From: Chrysoperla carnea
Lineage: Eukaryota; Arthropoda; Insecta; Neuroptera; Chrysopidae
Length of the DNA stretch: 64,000 nt
Assembly (NCBI RefSeq): GCF_905475395.1
Contig: NC_058339.1
Location: 51,469,172 to 51,533,171 of the forward strand
Direction of reading: 5' to 3'
The notes under the pieces are model-generated. The model did no database searches, was not told where the DNA came from, and saw nothing but the letters and a program-made list of their open reading frames with translations. Made by a program: the position numbers and the translations under genes. Shown one piece after another: positions 61,901 through 64,000 of this stretch. Positions within the stretch are counted from its first letter, which is position 1, and every line of letters begins with the position of its first letter.

Positions 61901-62624
61901 TGTCTTATTATTATGGTTAGCAATATTTCTACTAAAAAAATATGACATCGAACTATTTTTATAAAAAGTGAAAAGCGTAAATGAAAATAGAAAAAAACAA
62001 ATATTTTTATCTTACTTACAAAAAAATAAATAAATAAAAAACTCGATAGTTGTTATATGAATGAAATGAAACAGTTAAACAATAATATGCGAGTATGTGG
62101 TATTTAGTGCCTTGTTTTCTATGATATACACCCAGGAGGTGATCACCGACTGTAGTAGTAGGTACTACATACACATAGTAGTTAGTATACACCAAAAGAC
62201 TGTCGGCCGCTTGGTAAGGGTATCAACAGAGAGTATAGTGTTGTTGGTGGCGAATGAATATGACAGCCCCCTGGGTATCGTTGGTGTTCTTTTGTTTCGA
62301 ATTGGCAATGCCTATAGAGCTCATGAAAAGCTATCAAAGTATATTAATGTTATTATTTGAATCGACTACGGACGGCATGATATGCACCATACAATATTAT
62401 GTAACATTTATTGTATTTATAGAAGGGTAACGGCGTAACGCGATTATTATCACGAAAAAAAATTTATTTATTAATTAATATTTTCAAACTTACCGGTAGC
62501 GTCTCGATATGCATCGATATAATGCGATCCTCCACTGTCTGGTGTTGATTCTCGACTATAACCGGAACTAGCTGGTGGTGCTCCAATTATGGGACTCGCA
62601 AATGTTGGTACTGGTCGTACGCTA
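55719..62624 (-). CDS. Myt1: MYT1/NZF-family CCHHC zinc-finger transcription factor (partial, C-terminal part)
   Basis: Eight in-phase - strand exons (62494-62624, 60200-60461, 58119-58259, 57609-57803, 57320-57382, 56978-57246, 56062-56219, 55719-55988) encode about 495 C-terminal residues; the first visible exon starts mid-codon, so the 5' end lies beyond the window. In order they give a Ser/Pro/Gly/Tyr-rich region with the [17 protein letters not shown] motif, four CCHHC (C-X4-C-X4-H-X7-H-X5-C) fingers, and the MYT1-type coiled coil ([20 protein letters not shown] and onward). In vertebrates the family (MYT1, MYT1L, ST18) binds AAGTT-like DNA and regulates neuronal differentiation; insects usually have one member. 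Domain order and motif identity make the family call firm. Symbol by homology only. Confidence 0.95.
56062..56219 (-). CDS. Myt1: Myt1 exon g (MYT1 coiled coil)
   Basis: It encodes [13 protein letters not shown], then the family's signature coiled coil, ending [10 protein letters not shown]. Donor GTAACA opens a 73-bp intron (55989-56061). Confidence 0.93.
56978..57246 (-). CDS. Myt1: Myt1 exon f (end of finger 3, finger 4)
   Basis: It opens with [11 protein letters not shown], closing finger 3. It has an Ala-rich linker ([15 protein letters not shown]) and then finger 4 ([25 protein letters not shown]), ending KSYT. Open sequence upstream of 57246 is intron. Confidence 0.94.
57320..57382 (-). 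CDS. Myt1: Myt1 exon e (63-nt finger 3 exon)
   Basis: This small exon encodes almost exactly one finger minus its last Cys: [20 protein letters not shown]. Acceptor CTATCACAG, donor GTACGT. Confidence 0.94.
57609..57803 (-). CDS. Myt1: Myt1 exon d (end of finger 1, finger 2)
   Basis: It opens with LSGCPRAD, closing finger 1, and contains a complete second finger ([20 protein letters not shown], then SLSGC). A basic linker ([11 protein letters not shown]) follows. The donor is GTATAA. Confidence 0.94.
58119..58259 (-). CDS. Myt1: Myt1 exon c (first visible CCHHC finger)
   Basis: It encodes [20 protein letters not shown], with the last Cys of the finger supplied by the next exon. The donor following CACAGAAG is GC (GCAAGC) instead of GT, a non-canonical but recognised class. 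Confidence 0.92.
58260..60199 (-). other. Myt1: Myt1 intron between exons b and c
   Basis: A 1,940-bp GT-AG intron, A/T-rich, with no repeat family recognised. Confidence 0.7.
60200..60461 (-). CDS. Myt1: Myt1 internal exon b
   Basis: It encodes a Pro/Tyr/Gly/Ser-rich low-complexity segment ([20 protein letters not shown] and onward) ending SPNKDG, between TTCATTCTAG and GTTTGT. This is probably a disordered regulatory region before the zinc fingers. Confidence 0.9.
60462..62493 (-). other. Myt1: Myt1 intron between exons a and b
   Basis: A 2,032-bp intron containing family F copy 2. Confidence 0.7.
61485..61815 (+). repeat. Dispersed repeat family F, copy 2
   Basis: AAAAAAGGGGTGTTATAAGT, GTCTGTCTGCCTGTCTGGGG, CATCGCAGCGTCTAAACGAA and two successive versions of the TTCTTAG-(C/A)-ATGTTTCAAGTG-GAATTT-G-GTTCCGT block, i.e. 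an internal partial duplication relative to 24553-24785. Confidence 0.75.
62494..62624 (-). CDS. Myt1: Myt1 internal exon a
   Basis: The acceptor CTATTTCAG and donor GTAAGT bound a sequence encoding [20 protein letters not shown] and onward to [18 protein letters not shown]. Both ends are split codons, so it has upstream coding exons outside the window or beyond its large intron. Confidence 0.9.
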
Positions 62625-64000
62625 CTGAAATAGATTGAGACATTTTGTAAAAGTGTATAAAAATCAACAGGTTTTTATTTGAAAATTATTGCTATTTACG
62701 ATTGGATTGTGTGATTATTATTTTTATTGGATTTTATACACAGACTGTATAACGTTTTTGTTTTGATTGGTGACGTTTTCTTGATTGCCGTCATTCACTT
62801 TTTTATTACTCTCTCAAGAAAACTATTGGCTGCGTCTAGCGAAACTGTGTGCTATATCAATAATCCATTTTTATTGAGATATATGGGGTGCCGATACTAG
62901 CTGAACGCTCAGTTTAGCTAGTCATTACTGCTTCGAACAGGCAGGAATTTTGTGTACAATCTATTAAATTTACTGGAAATAAGATATTTACTGGATAATA
63001 CCTATATATATTTGTTACGAATGTGCGAAATGTCCTCTATTAACCTTGGCAATTTTTGGGTAAGCATTTTTCCGTAGTTAGTGTGTTTTCTTTCGATTTA
63101 ATGCAATAATGACATATTTTAAGTCACATTTTCTCCGAAAGCTGACGATTTTCGAAAAAATGGTTAAGATGATGTTAGTTTTTTTATTAGGATCAACTTT
63201 CTACTTTCAAGTATCATTCTATCTCTTACCATTTAGGATTTAAATTGGCTGTTAAAGAAATCCGAAGAACTGGGACAAATCTGATGTCAGTAACTTTTGT
63301 TTCAGTTATTTTTTGATTGGTTAGCTACAAAACGAGCTATTAGCCATTAGAGATTAAAATGGCCCACCTGTATAAACTTAGCTCTGTATTTTTCATATTT
63401 GTTTATGAAAATTAGTTGGATATAATTTTTAGCTGAAATGTTGAAAAAATCCTATCCCAGGATTATATTTTGAACTGTATATTAAAAGACCACTTGACAA
63501 CTTTTCAAGGAATAGCAAGCCTTTTTATGTTCCTTAATGTCAGAATAAAAACAAAAAAGAAGGTGTCGAACCAAAAACTTTTAGGAGTAATGACGACATT
63601 CAAACGAGCTCTCAGAATCGCTGTTTTCATGGTTTTCAATCGAATTTTATTTGAGCCCGTAAAATGCGCCGAATATAAGCGATTTTAAAGAAATAAAAAC
63701 TGTGTTTGTATCAAAGTAATAATTTCAAACACATTACATTTTATAATAATAATAATCATAACATTTAAAAAATATGACATAATTTTTATAGTAACGATGT
63801 GTACAGAGTCTTTCAGAACAAATTGCTATAATATTTTTATCAGAATTCAAAAACAAATGTCTATAAGATACGTAAAGTTGTACGTTTCAAGAAAGAATCA
63901 GAACAAAGAAATTTTCGAACTAATTATAAAAAAAAGTGAATTCTAACTAAGTTTTTTGAGGGCTTCCCTATTTAAAATTTTTAAAATAGCTTTGTATGTA
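62625..64000 (-). other. Myt1: Myt1 upstream intron, incomplete
   Basis: This sequence precedes the exon at 62494-62624 on the - strand. The exon begins within a codon, so it must be intronic at least in part. It contains family E copy 2; no further Myt1 exon was recognised to the window end. Confidence 0.6.
63111..63345 (+). repeat. Dispersed repeat family E, copy 2
   Basis: ATTTTAAGTCACATTTTCTC, CGAAAGCTG, TCTATCTCTTACCATTTAGG, ATCTGATGTCAG and TTTTTTGATTGGTTAGCTAC match 15712-15945 in order. Confidence 0.8.

Noticed and set aside
62097-62360. 87-codon + strand open frame antisense to a Myt1 intron
   Set aside because: Less A/T-biased than most, but no start context, motif or splice partner supports a gene.

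Overview
This is an AT-rich animal nuclear window, almost certainly from an insect. The evidence is GT-AG introns of 61 bp to 9.4 kb, single-gene transcription units, a high density of foldback/MITE-like repeats and a tRNA-derived SINE, and conserved metazoan proteins. The order cannot be fixed from sequence alone. There are no operons, phage, CRISPR or other prokaryotic features.

Layout. Positions 1-13,929 hold no recognisable protein-coding gene and are rich in dispersed repeats. From 13,976 to 49,890 (+ strand) eight exons join in perfect phase into a 799-residue scaffold-type protein (coiled coil, PDZ-like domain, second coiled coil, long low-complexity tail). Its seven introns make up about 93% of the span and carry most of the repeats. 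From 52,870 down to 50,457 (- strand) lies a complete seven-exon gene for the replication factor C subunit orthologous to human RFC2 (fly RfC4/RfC40), 359 residues. It is convergent with the PDZ gene, 566 bp apart. From 62,624 down to 55,719 (- strand) are the last eight coding exons of a MYT1/NZF-family transcription factor with four CCHHC zinc fingers and the C-terminal MYT1 coiled coil. Its 5' part lies beyond the right edge of the window.

The three genes have unrelated jobs (cortical or junctional scaffold, DNA clamp loading, neural-type transcription factor), and nothing suggests they act together.

The most interesting non-genic structures are a nearly loopless ~210-bp-arm hairpin in intron 3 of the PDZ gene, a ~940-bp hAT-like element with an 8-bp target duplication and a nested foldback, a dimeric tRNA-derived SINE with an 11-bp target duplication, a tRNA-like unit followed by a T9 run, and a dispersed ~550-650 bp repeat family present at least five times, once as a head-to-head inverted pair. 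Within genes the notable points are a GC-AG intron, a zinc-finger exon arrangement that looks like an internal duplication, GC-rich final exons of the MYT1 gene, and a short upstream ORF overlapping the PDZ gene's start codon. I found no evidence of a wholly new multi-gene system.
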